A stretch of DNA of 64,000 nt. Origin: Thalassia testudinum. Its lineage: Eukaryota; Streptophyta; Magnoliopsida; Alismatales; Hydrocharitaceae. The stretch lies in assembly GCA_037157565.1 (NCBI GenBank), contig JAZHRO010000054.1:13871501-13935500 (forward strand). The letters run 5' to 3'. Each line of letters opens with the position of its first letter. The first letter of the stretch is position 1. This document shows, piece after piece, positions 26,206-37,179 of this stretch. Under the pieces are notes generated by a model that saw only the letters and a program-made list of their open reading frames with translations, searched no databases and was not told the DNA's origin. The position numbers and the translations under genes are program-made.

Positions 26206-26519
26206 ACTGCTCCTCCTCTTCGCCGCTTCGCTCTGCTGCACTCGCTGCTCTCGCTCTCGTTGGAGGAAGGAGAAGGTGGGGGTAAGTAGGCGTGGTGTAA
26301 GGGGGAGGAGGGGGTTTAAGTAGGCACGGGTTTAGGGTTTCATCGGCGAGTGGAGAGAGAAGAAAATGCGGCTGCGTACTGTCTGCGCACAGTACACGTG
26401 CAGACACGAGGATGTACATGAAAAATTTGATTTCCAGATGTTTGACCCAAATCCCAGATGTCTTAGAGGGCTTTAACAGCACGAGTCTTAACAATTGGTG
26501 TAGATTAAATTGTCGATTG

Positions 26520-26700
26520 TTTTTTTTTTCAGAGGTGAAACTTCATTGAAGGGCAGAAACAAATTACTTCATGACACCATATCCTCTAAAGAGGGAAACC
26601 ACGCCCCCTAAAATGGGAGTGACACTCGCTGAAGGAAAAAAAATCACACACACAACCTGATAACACATATGTGCACAACCTAACTTGCTTCTTAAAACAT
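26520..26700 (-). mobile_element. Probable LINE 3' tail
   Basis: A poly-T run (26520-26529) is followed by CAGAGGTGAAACTTCATTGA. On the minus strand this is a 3' UTR end running into poly(A), as in plant LINEs. The left extent is set by the poly-T; the right border is a guess and no coding motif remains. Confidence 0.4.
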
Positions 26701-27119
26701 TTTCCACACCATAGATAACCATTATTATATTTTATGTTTTGCATTTCCTCATTTTTACAAGGTATTTTTCACTTTTGTGGGAGAAGATTTTCCTTTCTTC
26801 CTTTAAGTCCACTTAATGGGTTCTTTCCTTTTAATGAAAATATTTTTCCCAAAAAGAAAAAATTCTTACCACCACTTGGCTTGGAATAACGTGGTTCGAT
26901 CTTCATGGCCATCTTGGTAGCATGGATCTCCACATGTGCTTTAAATACTTTTGCAATATACACTCAAAATTTGAGATCCTCCCATTCCTTCTAATCCTTG
27001 GAATTGCTTCTAAGTTAGCTTTATTTATTGCAATGTATCTTGCTAAGACACTTCCACCTAAAACAATGGTATCCACACTACTCCCTACTCCTTTTCACAC
27101 CCCCACCGACCAAATCTAT

Positions 27120-27560
27120 CTATGCTCATATCTTATTTATTTATTAATTTGATATAAAAATTTAAATTCATAACCATACCTGTCTGTCCACGAGGTTCTT
27201 ATTTATAAAATTAATTTTACAATCAAATCGTACTCAAATTAAAATAAAAAAAATTCTATAACATAATTTATCGATTGTTTATTTTTAACAAATCTAAAAC
27301 ATTTGAGTCAGGTTACTCTAATTTTAGTGATTCTCATTTAATTTTTACAAAAAGAATTTCAAAGAAAATATATCAAAAATAAAAAATATAAAGAAAGATA
27401 AAATATAAGTACATTTCAAATAAAAGATCTACATCCAATAAATAAATATTCAATGAAAGCTTCGAAAGTACTTCCAACCTTTTTAAAAATAATGTAGGGA
27501 ATAATGAGGGAGATTAAAGCGAGGGGAATGAGGAACTTAGGATGAGATTTATATATCTCG
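27120..27560. repeat. AT-rich dispersed repeat, copy 1 (related to 35720-36240)
   Basis: Shares blocks with 35720-36240 in the same order: ATCAAAAATAAAAA, AAAGAAAGATAAAA, CATTTCAAATAAAA, ATAAATATTnAAT and TTCCAACC/TTTCAACC. Each copy lies upstream of one E2-like gene, at different distances (about 2.1 and 1.0 kb). Confidence 0.55.
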
Positions 27561-29026
27561 AGTAAATAAGGATTTTATTCGAATATTTGGGTCAATTAAT
27601 CGATTATAGATCCATATCCATATACAATCAGATTTTTTTCGATAAAACCCATACTTGAACCCTATCAGGTTCCGATTAAGTTTTACCCAATTTTTTAGGG
27701 TCATATTGAGTCAGGTTCGGATCAAAATTTTCAAAACTTACATCCTTACCTTCTATCGACAAGATAATGCGTAAGGCCAACCCCGCAATGCAAGCCCCTT
27801 TTGTGTTATAAAGGAGAGGGGTAAGTTTTTAGGAGAGAATGAGAGTAAAAAATAGTAGAAGTCTATAAAAGTTCGCAAATAATATTTTAAAATAAAATTT
27901 TGGGATCTAAATCCTCATAGATTAATTTCTCATGTATTAAATTACAAGCTTGCTAGTACAATCCTAGCCTAGCATTAAAAGTAATCAATTTTTAATAATT
28001 TTTAATGATTTAGGCGATCAATTTTCAAAATTTGACCTAGTTGATGAATAAGTTAGAAGTATTTATTTGGATGAAGATTGCAATACATATTGTTATTATT
28101 AAATAATTCCATCCAATAAAGTTTCATCTTAAAATATTACTCGCAGATATAGGTGCAAGTATAGGGAACTTGTGTACTCTTTCAACTCTCAAAAAAAAAA
28201 AATTACATTAGTTTAGATGTTTTATTTTGAACCCTTGATTGCATTACCTTTAGGTATGGGGGAGGATGGTATGATTGGGACTGGGATGGGTTAGAGTATA
28301 AAACCTTTTTCACTGTATACAACCCCATGTGCATGTGAAATTATGTAGATGTCTATGTAGAAACATCCTTATTAATCTTCTCCTGATTTGACCAAATGTG
28401 ATTAATTACCTAAACAACAAAGATTATTGCCTATGGATCGTAAACAAAAGTTGGCACTTAGGTACCCAATCTAGCAAGAGATATAAATGATATTTCATTA
28501 GTTTCATCAATGGAGGTATTTCTAACATAGAATAAAAAGTAAGTCCTGGATCCATACTTGAGTTTAATTGTTATCAGTTAACCATGGTAGTTTCTCATTT
28601 TTGGATTTGATGGATCCAAAATAATCCACTCAAAATCAAAAGTTGCTAACTGACGAGCTTTCCAAGCCGCATCTCACTTCTGCGATTTTTTAAAGTGAAT
28701 TTTAAGGACCTAAGACAAAAGAATTAAATTAAGTAGAAATATCTACTTGAAAAAATTAACATGGCTTTTAGACTTCTAATGGAATTTCATGTTATATCCA
28801 GAGTTCTATATGCCATTGACCTGTCGGCGACTTGGTCAGTTTTGGGCAATAGGCATATCAAAAGTTATCGATATGCAGGTGTTTCATGCGCATGCTGTCG
28901 CGGGTTGTTGCTGCTGCTGTTGGTACAAACTCCTGTTGTTGCTAGCCTTTGCTATTATTACTATTGCTGCTGTCGACCGACCTAGTAGATTAGATCTTTA
29001 ACATGAAAAATATTGATATGGATAAT

Positions 29027-29165
29027 TTTAGGTCATCGATAACCTCGATGACTTAACATCAATACACAAACGTTTCCACGACATACCCTCGGCATACCTG
29101 CGATATATACACTTAAAAATTTATTAACATGGAATCAATATCGATAGTTCAAATCTTGGTTATAA
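29027..29165. repeat. Dispersed repeat, copy 2 (related to 6330-6475)
   Basis: Alignable with 6330-6475 over the segment holding CGACATACCCTCGG, ACACTTAAAA and AATATCGATAG. An old dispersed repeat of unknown class. Confidence 0.45.
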
Positions 29166-29477
29166 CCATTTCCCTCACGTACTCATGAGATAAGAACTCT
29201 TAGACGAATATTATGACCATAAATCACTAACCCTATTAGCAACTTGATACAAACATCTATTTGCTTTATTTTGTTGATTAGTCTGTTTTATTACTTCTGC
29301 CAAACCCCCTCCAGCCAAGTTTAAGAATCACATGATTCTACCTTTAATGGATCTCGTAACGGTTCAAAGAGTCCGGTGATAGATCCGACCCAACTACAAG
29401 AGTTCGTTATTTAATCTCCCTCCAAGGAGACACCCAACTACCCATCCTCAACTGTGAAGGTCCCCATTTTACCCTTA

Positions 29478-29560
29478 CCTTCCAAAGATCCGTCAGGGCT
29501 AAATTCGGTAGACTGTTCCAAATATAAACCGACTCCACCAACGAGCTCCACCCCCACATT
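29478..29560 (+). promoter_or_regulatory. Conserved promoter block of the first E2-like gene
   Basis: Contains AGGGCTAAATTCGGTA and ACTGTTCCAAATATAAACC, nearly repeated at 37030-37110 before the second gene. AATATAAACC, about 105 bp before the ATG, could serve as TATA box; the second copy has AATATTAACC instead. The leaders also match (CTCAGAGATCAGA). Confidence 0.5.
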
Positions 29561-29632
29561 AAGAAATAGAGCACCCGTGTTGCGCCTGCTTAATTAGCCT
29601 CAGAGATCAGAGGAGAAGCCTCTTTCCTAGCC

Positions 29633-32083
29633 ATGGCGTCTTGCTTGCCGACCGATGAGGTGAGATGAATCTATTCCCTGCCCTCTTGCTTCTCCATTGC
29701 ACGTGGGTTAGTCACGATTCCCGCCTGTTCGCAATCGAGGCCATCGGTTTTCTCGTGCTCTTGTTTTTGATCCTTCCTTCGCCCAAGGAGTCGGTTCGTA
29801 TCATCTTTCCTGGTAATGTGGCAAATGCCTCTACTTTGGATGAGGAATTCAAGAGGAGGGTTCCATAAGTTTGCTACCTCAGTTCTATACTGTCTATGGA
29901 GAATTAGTTACGATTTCCAACAGTTCCTGAAAACGGTTTTCGATTTCGTGGTGAATTCTGCCATGTCGTTCAAAGGAACCTAACGGGTTGATTGAGGTGT
30001 TTGGATAAAGACATTCATTGTTTTGCCTCTTGGTTTTGGACTAAACGAGGGGGATTATTAACGGCCGATGCTTCGTGTTTTCCGGATTTGTAACACCTTT
30101 AGTGGCTACTTAGTGGTTGAGTCTTGATTCGTGCTGTTAATGATCTCTGTCTGCTTGGTGGCGCCGCAGCGTGGCCCCGTGAACCGCCGCCTGTTCGACG
30201 AGCAAATGACAGTGGAAAGGGAGCTTGATATGTTTACAATAGGTGCACAAATCTGATTTATTTCATTTCTGGTGATTTTTCATTGTTCGACAAGAGAGAG
30301 CTTTCTTTTTTCCTCTTGGTCTCTCCTTGCAAGGAATTATTTCACGTGTTTGAATATTTATCTGGTTGGAGGACCATATGCACGATTACCATTGCCCTAT
30401 ATCTCGGTGATCACTAATTAGTTAAGACTACTGACATCTTAGATTAATCCTTTATCTACAGTCAGCTGGGGCACCCGTTTGTATCATTGGAGGCTAACAA
30501 TGGAAGGACCCCCAAATACCCCATATGAAGGAGGGCTTTTTCTAGTTGCCCTCGACATCCCGTCGACGTATCCTAACGATCCGCCGACGGTAACGTAGTT
30601 CTCCTCTTTTTTTGTTTCCCGAATTGTCTAGATCTCGAAGATCTGCCCGGTTGGATCCTGCAGCTGTTTTAATCTTCCCTTGTTTCATATCTCAGGTTCG
30701 CTTGTGGAATAGAATCTTCCATCCAAACATCAGTTGCAATGGCGACGTCTACGTTGGCCACATCAACTGGAATACCACTTGCACCATCCCCATGGTTGGT
30801 AACTGTTCTTATCATTCTTTTCATCTTCTGGTTACACCATGCAGCTACTACAGGCAGACGTTGCAACTTAATGGCTTTCACTGCTCAATTTATTTTGGGG
30901 CAAAATAAACATTTGCTATGAAAATGGCACCTTATATTTCTGACCTGTCTTGGATAACCCCGTTTTTTTACCCCACAAACATATTTAATGCTCTATACAC
31001 CATACTTCGTGTCGTTTACTTCAGGTAATTTTTTGATATAACGGTATGCATGATTTCAATCGAGTGTAGTTTGGATTATTTGCAGCAATGTTATAATGCA
31101 CAAGGAGCAATTTCGATATCTCCTTAGATAACCTACTTAGCAATATTAATTGCCTTTGCCTTGCAATAGTTCTACGCTACTACTTTGCTGCTTCACGTGG
31201 TGCTTGATCGTATCCACACGAAATGCTGTTAGGACACAAAGGTTTCTGGAAGAAACCGGTGGGTTTCGATTTTTCGAAATTAGATCAGCCGTGAAAAATA
31301 TTGCTGGTATTCATCAAATGTAAGTTTGATCTATGTAAACATGCATATAAAACTTCATATATCTGTTAACGTATATCTTATAAGTGATATTCATGCATAC
31401 ACTCAAGTGATTGTAATCTCCGAAGAGTCCGTCCAGATCAGATCAGTGCACCAATTCGTATATGTGTAAAATGGTCAATAATTGTTTTCTTTCGCAACCA
31501 ATTATTTCTGTCCTTCTTGGCAATACGTAAAGGAATTAAAAAAATAATATAAATATTATCAAGTGATGGGACATACCATTACTTTTAAAAGAAAATGCAT
31601 AGATGTATAATTGAAATGCATCGATAATTTTTAATTTTACACGAATATAATTTGATTCTAAATTAATACACCATTTAAGTTTGGTTTCGAATTCGTATAA
31701 TTTGGTTCTAAATTAAAATATATCATTAATTTTTATTTTACATTGATATGTTTTTGATTAAGAAGTGATAAGTGACTTTTTGAGCGATGCAGTGGATCTG
31801 TTGCGCCGTCACTTTTTGAGATTTTGTACGCTTGTCCTTATTTATTTCAGCATTATGTTGGTCCATTCACTACCACTAAACTTCCACTTTGAAATTCCAT
31901 TTGTATCAGGTATTGAACGCTGTGTACAATCTGTTGTCTCAACCAATTCCATACGTATGCGTCAATAAACATGCTGCAGAGACGTACAATTACAGAAGAG
32001 GAAATTTCGAACGGATTGCACGTAATTGGACAAAGATGTATCGCTGGAACGTGAGAGATCATGAACTTTATGGTGCGGTTTAG
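29633..32083 (+). CDS. Ubiquitin-conjugating enzyme E2-like protein without catalytic cysteine, copy 1
   Basis: Five exons (29633-29659, 30170-30242, 30462-30589, 30696-30794, 31910-32083) give 166 residues in an uninterrupted frame. The UBC fold is clear: N-terminal helix NRRLFDEQMTVEREL, LYHWRLTMEGPPNTPYEGG, LFLVALDIPSTYPNDPPT, then RIFHPNIS with the HPN motif kept. In the UBC4/5 family the active-site Cys follows in a G-S-I-C-L-D-I-L context. Here the matching residues are GDVYVGHINW, with Tyr in place of Cys and about two residues missing. The C-terminal helices (VYNLLSQPIP, FERIARNWTKMYRW) follow. It cannot form a normal E2-ubiquitin thioester, so a UEV/COP10-like partner role is possible (inference). 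The exon 4 donor is ambiguous (ATG followed by GTTGGTAA): only the first GT keeps the fold. Paralogue at 37180. Confidence 0.82.
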
Positions 32084-33156
32084 AATGTCCCAAAAACAAC
32101 CTCTCTTGTCACGAATGAACCTCAACTATATTTGAGGAACTTGTTCTTAGCACCGTGAAGCCTCTGAAGGCACATTTTGGCACAAATTTCATTGTGGAAC
32201 ACATTTACCATCCTCAATGCAATATGTCTACAGTCTACATGCACTTCTATTTGGAGGTTCACCATTTTGCTTTCATAATTTTGCATTTTATCAATAGTTG
32301 ATATATACACAGTGGGGATGCCAACAGCGACAATTAACTTATGCAAGTGTCACGAATTGTAATTAATACGGTAAAATTAGTCCATGCATACCTCTAATCC
32401 AAGGGTTGCACGTATATTTGGTTAATTACTATTGGGGAGAACGGCTTTACCATTTAAAAGGCAAACATAACGAAGAAATGCAAAAATGAAATCATTGGAA
32501 AAAAAAAGTTTGAAACGTGACTGCTCTGTTCTTAATCATATATAAAAGATCCATCAACAAAGTACGTGATCTTTACGTAGTCATTTTCTATGTTAAGGCA
32601 CATGATCAAGAAATTTCTTCTGGTTATCCCTATCTCCTCGTACCCATACAAATCCTCACCCTTTGGTTAAAGGGAAGATGGGACCTCTTTATTCGGTGGT
32701 GCAAAAGATTGAAATGTGTCTTTTTTAATAAAAAAATATTTTACATATATTCTCTTGTAAATTTTAAGAAAGATATATATATATATATATATCCCTAACT
32801 ATTTTGTATATATCTTTTGTATTGTCATATATAAATTGCATTAATGTTAAAAAAAAGATTGGAGTAAAAATTAATTTATGAGAAAAAAACCTCTAAGTTT
32901 TTTTATCTTTTTTTGTCAAAACAATCTCTCACTTCCCGTCGCTCATCTCCTACTCAGCTCTTGCTCATGCTACACCCATTCCCATCGTGATGGCATCTTA
33001 GGCGGGGGTAGGTTGACAAGGGCTCGATCCGTTCGTATGGTGGTGATAGGCCACAGTTGAGATGAGGAGGTGGGGGAACTGGAGGAGGAGGAGGACAAAG
33101 GGATTATACCAGAATTCTGTGTGTTACTTTCTTGAGAAAAGGGGGAGATACGTGGC
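32084..33156. other. 3' UTR and intergenic DNA after the first E2-like gene
   Basis: 32140-32350 matches 39895-40140 after the second E2-like gene (for example GAAGCCTCTGAAGGCACA and ACTTCTATTTGGAGGTTCAC), so the duplication covers the 3' UTR. A (TA)n run lies at 32773-32792. No further gene was seen. Confidence 0.55.
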
Positions 33157-33159
33157 GTC

Positions 33160-33217
<58 letters not shown>

Positions 33218-33220
33218 GAC
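33157..33220. repeat. Perfect 64-bp palindrome built on (AT)27
   Basis: GTCGA, then 54 bp of alternating A/T (33162-33215), then TCGAC. The whole block is its own reverse complement with no central spacer and could form a cruciform or hairpin. Confidence 0.9.
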
Positions 33221-33564
33221 AAAAATGTATATACTCTAGTTTACTTAATATTTATGTATGTACCTTTTCAAAATTATTCCGTTAAAATTATATACTTTTA
33301 TTTTATTAAATTCAATAAAAAATATCATAAAAAAATTTAAGAAATAAAAAATTATATATATATCTTCTTATATTTATCTTTTTATTTATTTATTTAATTT
33401 TTAAAAATGCAAACATGCAATGGGATTTCTATATCCATTCAACCCAGACGTGTTACAAAAATTTATATCATAGTCGCCAAACGTTTCCACAACCTTAAAA
33501 TATAGTACCAACACCACCACCCTATGCACCAAACCAGAAACGTGGAGGACACAACCAAACTTCA

Positions 33565-34262
33565 CTATTGCACTAACCCGAAAACATCCAAGCAGTTCTC
33601 GTCAATGGAGGGGCAAAAGGTCACAAGGTAACTCCCCCCAACGGAGGTGAGGATGCTCGTCGAGTCGTCATACGCGTACGAATACGCGCGAGGACAAGCC
33701 GCCTTGAACTGCTTCGGGTACGCCGTGGGCTTGCAGTTCTGCGGGTTCCCGTAGTTCCCCGTGCAGCAGTATCTAGGGGAGCCGAAGGCGGAGCATGCGC
33801 TCTTGCATGCGAGGACATGGTTGTCCCTACCGTCGCGGACCTGGAGGCCGGAGGGGGGCACATGACGTTGAGGTCGCTGAAGCAGCTGGCGTAGGCGCAC
33901 TTGCCGCCCCTGCCGTGAAAGGGCTTGATGGAGATGGCGAGGTTGTAGCCGTCGACGAGGCTCACGTCATAGAAGTCCTGCTTGTTGAGGGTGACCTCGG
34001 GGAGGGTGGCGGAGGGGGGGTCGCCGAGGCCATTGCAGTGGAGGGAGCCACCGCAGTTGCCGGAGACGCAGCGGCCACGGCCGGAGGAGTCGAAGGAGCA
34101 GTCCTGGCGGCCCCAGATGCGGCGGAGGTTGAGGAGAGGGCAGAAGAGATGCCGCTAGGGCTATACTCCATGTCGAAGACCTCGGTCTCGGCGAGGGTCG
34201 AGGAGGGGGTATGGAGGAAGCGGCCGTAGAGGGTCTCGTCGGAGGAGAGGTGAGGATGGCAT
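33565..34262 (-). pseudogene. Thaumatin-like protein (PR-5) pseudogene
   Basis: Thaumatin-like proteins are secreted, disulfide-rich plant defence proteins. Two frames together cover the family: RIWGRQDCSFDSSGRGRC, GNCGGSLHCNGLGDPPSATL, DFYDVSLVDGYNLAISI and KCAYASCFSDLNVMCP in one frame, then LQVRDGRDNHVLACKSAC, FGSPRYCCTGNYG, ACPRAYSYAYDD and YLVTFCPS in another. The shift falls at about 33853-33858, in a run of six C (minus strand) after MCP. The N-terminal part (about 34140-34262) also needs a frame change, and no signal peptide or start was found. The Cys expected in the TCxGASYLVTFCP region is replaced (TSVGGSYL). It lies between the two E2-like genes and reads opposite to them. Confidence 0.8.
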
Positions 34263-37029
34263 CTTGGTGGAGGTGGTGGATTGAGGAGGGGCGAAGGAGG
34301 GGGTGGCCCGAGGGAAGAGGCGGGGGGTGGGCGGAGCTGGTTGGAGGGGTAGGGGGAAGTTACAAGAAAAAAAAAAAAAAAAAAAGAAATGAAGGGATTT
34401 ATCATAAGAAATATATTAATTATTTAACCTCAAGTGTATGTAAATATATTATGGATATTTTGTGGGATATATAGAAAATTGTAATATAAAAATAGAGATT
34501 TATATATATAATTTTTTATTTATTTTTTAAAATTTTAAGACATTTTTCTTTAATTTTAATGAAGTAGAGATATACAATCTTAACAAAGTAATTTTTTTTT
34601 CGAAAAAAAAAAGGATCTCTGTATTTCTAGCTTGCCACGAAATACTTTCATGGTGGCTTTTCAACGTCGAGTCAGGCATAACTCGATATAGACTATCATC
34701 ATATACCATCACAAACCTATGCATGTATGGACATATCTAAGGGATTCAAACCTAACACCCCGTACAGGGAAAACTTTATGGTAACAAGCGGTATCAACTA
34801 TGCTACACTATTAACCTATTAACAATATAATTTTATAATGATATATATGTAAATATTAAATATATACATAAAGCTTACAAAAGTATATATATATTACCTT
34901 CATTTTTACGATTCAAAATTCATATATTTACATTTATCTTACCCACATTATTCTTTTTTATAAGGAGGTGAGATTTGTAGTTAATATTTTAGTGTAAAAA
35001 TAATTTCTCATTATGTTTGAGTCGTGATTCGTCAAGAAAAGTTTTTTTTTTTTTCCATGACTCAGAATCCCTCCTAGGTAAAATGGAGGTGACTGCTTCC
35101 CTGCATGCAGTCATGGCTCTCGAACATTAGTAGGGGATTCAAAGTCATAATGTATCTCACATCCCACCGATCACCTGCGAGGTTGGATCAATCTGACGGC
35201 CCCTCGTGGGCGAAGAGTTGCTTTTGGTCATATGATTCGGACAGATTTGACTAACAAATGGATAACACTTTCCGATCAATTGCGCCAAAATCCCTCGTAA
35301 CTACCAAGTTGGGATTCGAAGGTGATGTTAGGTGGTTAATTTGGTATACTTATGGATAAAGGGCTCGGATATGGCTCTGGTACAGGTCTTTCATGCCTCG
35401 ACATGTACTTTCTCGTAATGGACTGGACATAACATGATCAAATATAGACTTTTCCTAGCTATATCCGATGTATATAGATTGAATCGAAGTAGGATATTAT
35501 CCAGTATATAATTCATTTGAGTGACGTTCGAATGCCAACATAGTTGCTTTAGTCTCTTTATCTGCTAAAAAAAATGTCAGTGTAGTTGGAGTTTGAATCT
35601 CTGTCCAAATACATTCAAGGGAAAGTATAGATTTGGAACGTAGAGTTTCAATTTTTCTCATTTTTTCTTATACCAAGTTGTATCTGCCCGTCGGCCGTAC
35701 ACCTCCCACTAAGCAAGGTGCCTAACCTTATTAAATCTACAGATGCGAATAGGTCGGATTCGAATCTAATTTAACTAAATTCATATTTATATTTATTTAC
35801 AAATTTCATATCTATATCTTACCCATATATTTATTGGATATAAAAATTTAAACTTATACTTATAGTCATGATATCTTTTACCCATCCGATATTCAAATTA
35901 GAGTGGAAGAAAAAAATAAAAAAAAAAAAAATATATATATATATATATAACATGTTCAAAGTATTGGATCATGAGTTATTTAAGAGTTTATTGATCTTCA
36001 CTAAAATTATTATAAAAAGAATCTTCCAATTATAAAAGGAATCATTCAAGAGAAATATACATCAAAAATAAAAATCAAAGAATACAAAGAAAGATAAAAC
36101 ATAAATCATTTCAAATAAAAAAATTCACATCCTTAAAATAAATATTTAATAAAAACTTCAAAATAACTTTCAACCTCCGAAACCATAGAAGGAATCACGA
36201 AAGAGATTATGAAAGCAAATGGTGAATCATTTAGGTCGCTTTATCGAAAGAAAATAGATCAAATATGATATTTCATCTAAGCTAGTAATAGTATCAACTA
36301 TCTATATGAAATGTCCTAAATAATTGAATTCTAACAATCTTATCCAATTGACGCATACGCTCTCTTATCAATTAAAAAGTTTATCTATATTTAAAAGGAC
36401 ACGAGTGTGAAAATACACGTTGCAATGTTTTGTAATGTACGATCAAAAATTAACTGGTCGAAAATTAATTAAACTAAAACACAACAATTGAAAATAATTT
36501 TTAAACATTGAAAAATCAAAACATGCATAAAAGTTGAAAATAAAAATACACCAGTATCTTTTACCTTTTCACCGATGAAAAATAATTTCCTTTTACTCTA
36601 TTTTAGAATGATGCATTTATAGTATATCATAAATTGAATAATCCACCTATAGAGACATGATAATTTAGTCCAAAATATGGAAAAGCTCGATCTTTTAAAG
36701 TATAGGATTTTGGAACATCCGTGACATGTAAGTACGTACCATTTCCAAATCTCCGTTGGAACTCATGGGATAAAGAACCCCCAAACTAATTCATCAGAAA
36801 TTAGCTCCATTTCCTTTTTGACATAAATTCTACCGAATTTCTCAGCTACTCAGAAAAGAAACGGTTCCACATATCACGATCCCATCAGCTGCATTTTGTT
36901 GCTTAGTTACTTCAACGGACTCTGTCGCGGAGACGCCCAGCTACCCGTCCTCAAACCATAAACAATAACGATGTTCCCTTTTTGCCCCTCCCTTCCACCA
37001 ACACCTCCTGGTACGCAGGGATCGGTTAA
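34263..37029. other. Intergenic DNA between the thaumatin pseudogene and second E2-like gene
   Basis: Holds a poly-A run near 34370-34385, AT-rich DNA, scattered degraded transposon-like sequence at about 34600-35680, and the second copy of the AT-rich repeat (35720-36240). No intact gene was recognised. Confidence 0.45.
35720..36240. repeat. AT-rich dispersed repeat, copy 2 (related to 27120-27560)
   Basis: Matches 27120-27560 in block order, with an internal A-rich and (AT)n tract at 35918-35949 not seen in the other copy. It lies about 1 kb upstream of the second E2-like gene. Confidence 0.55.
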
Positions 37030-37110
37030 TACAGAGATCCGCCAGGGCTAAATTCAGTATACTGTTTCAAATATTAACCGACTCCAACGATCACCACTTC
37101 CACCTTATAA
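37030..37110 (+). promoter_or_regulatory. Conserved promoter block of the second E2-like gene
   Basis: Holds AGGGCTAAATTCAGTATA and ACTGTTTCAAATATTAACC, matching 29478-29560. Conservation of this block between the duplicates, amid poorly conserved flanks, suggests a core promoter. Confidence 0.5.
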
Positions 37111-37179
37111 GAAACGGAGAAAACTCCTTTTTTCTTCTGCTTAGCCTCAGAGATCAGAGAAGAAGCCTCTTTCCAAGCT

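Larger units (their letters stand above)
26206..29477. other. Intergenic repeat-rich DNA upstream of the first E2-like gene
   Basis: Contains the CAGATGTCT motifs near 26440, a LINE tail on the minus strand (26520-26700), an AT-rich dispersed repeat (27120-27560) also found at 35720-36240, and a dispersed repeat at 29027-29165. Between 27590 and 27750 there is sequence resembling degenerate non-autonomous DNA transposons. No intact gene was recognised. Confidence 0.45.
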
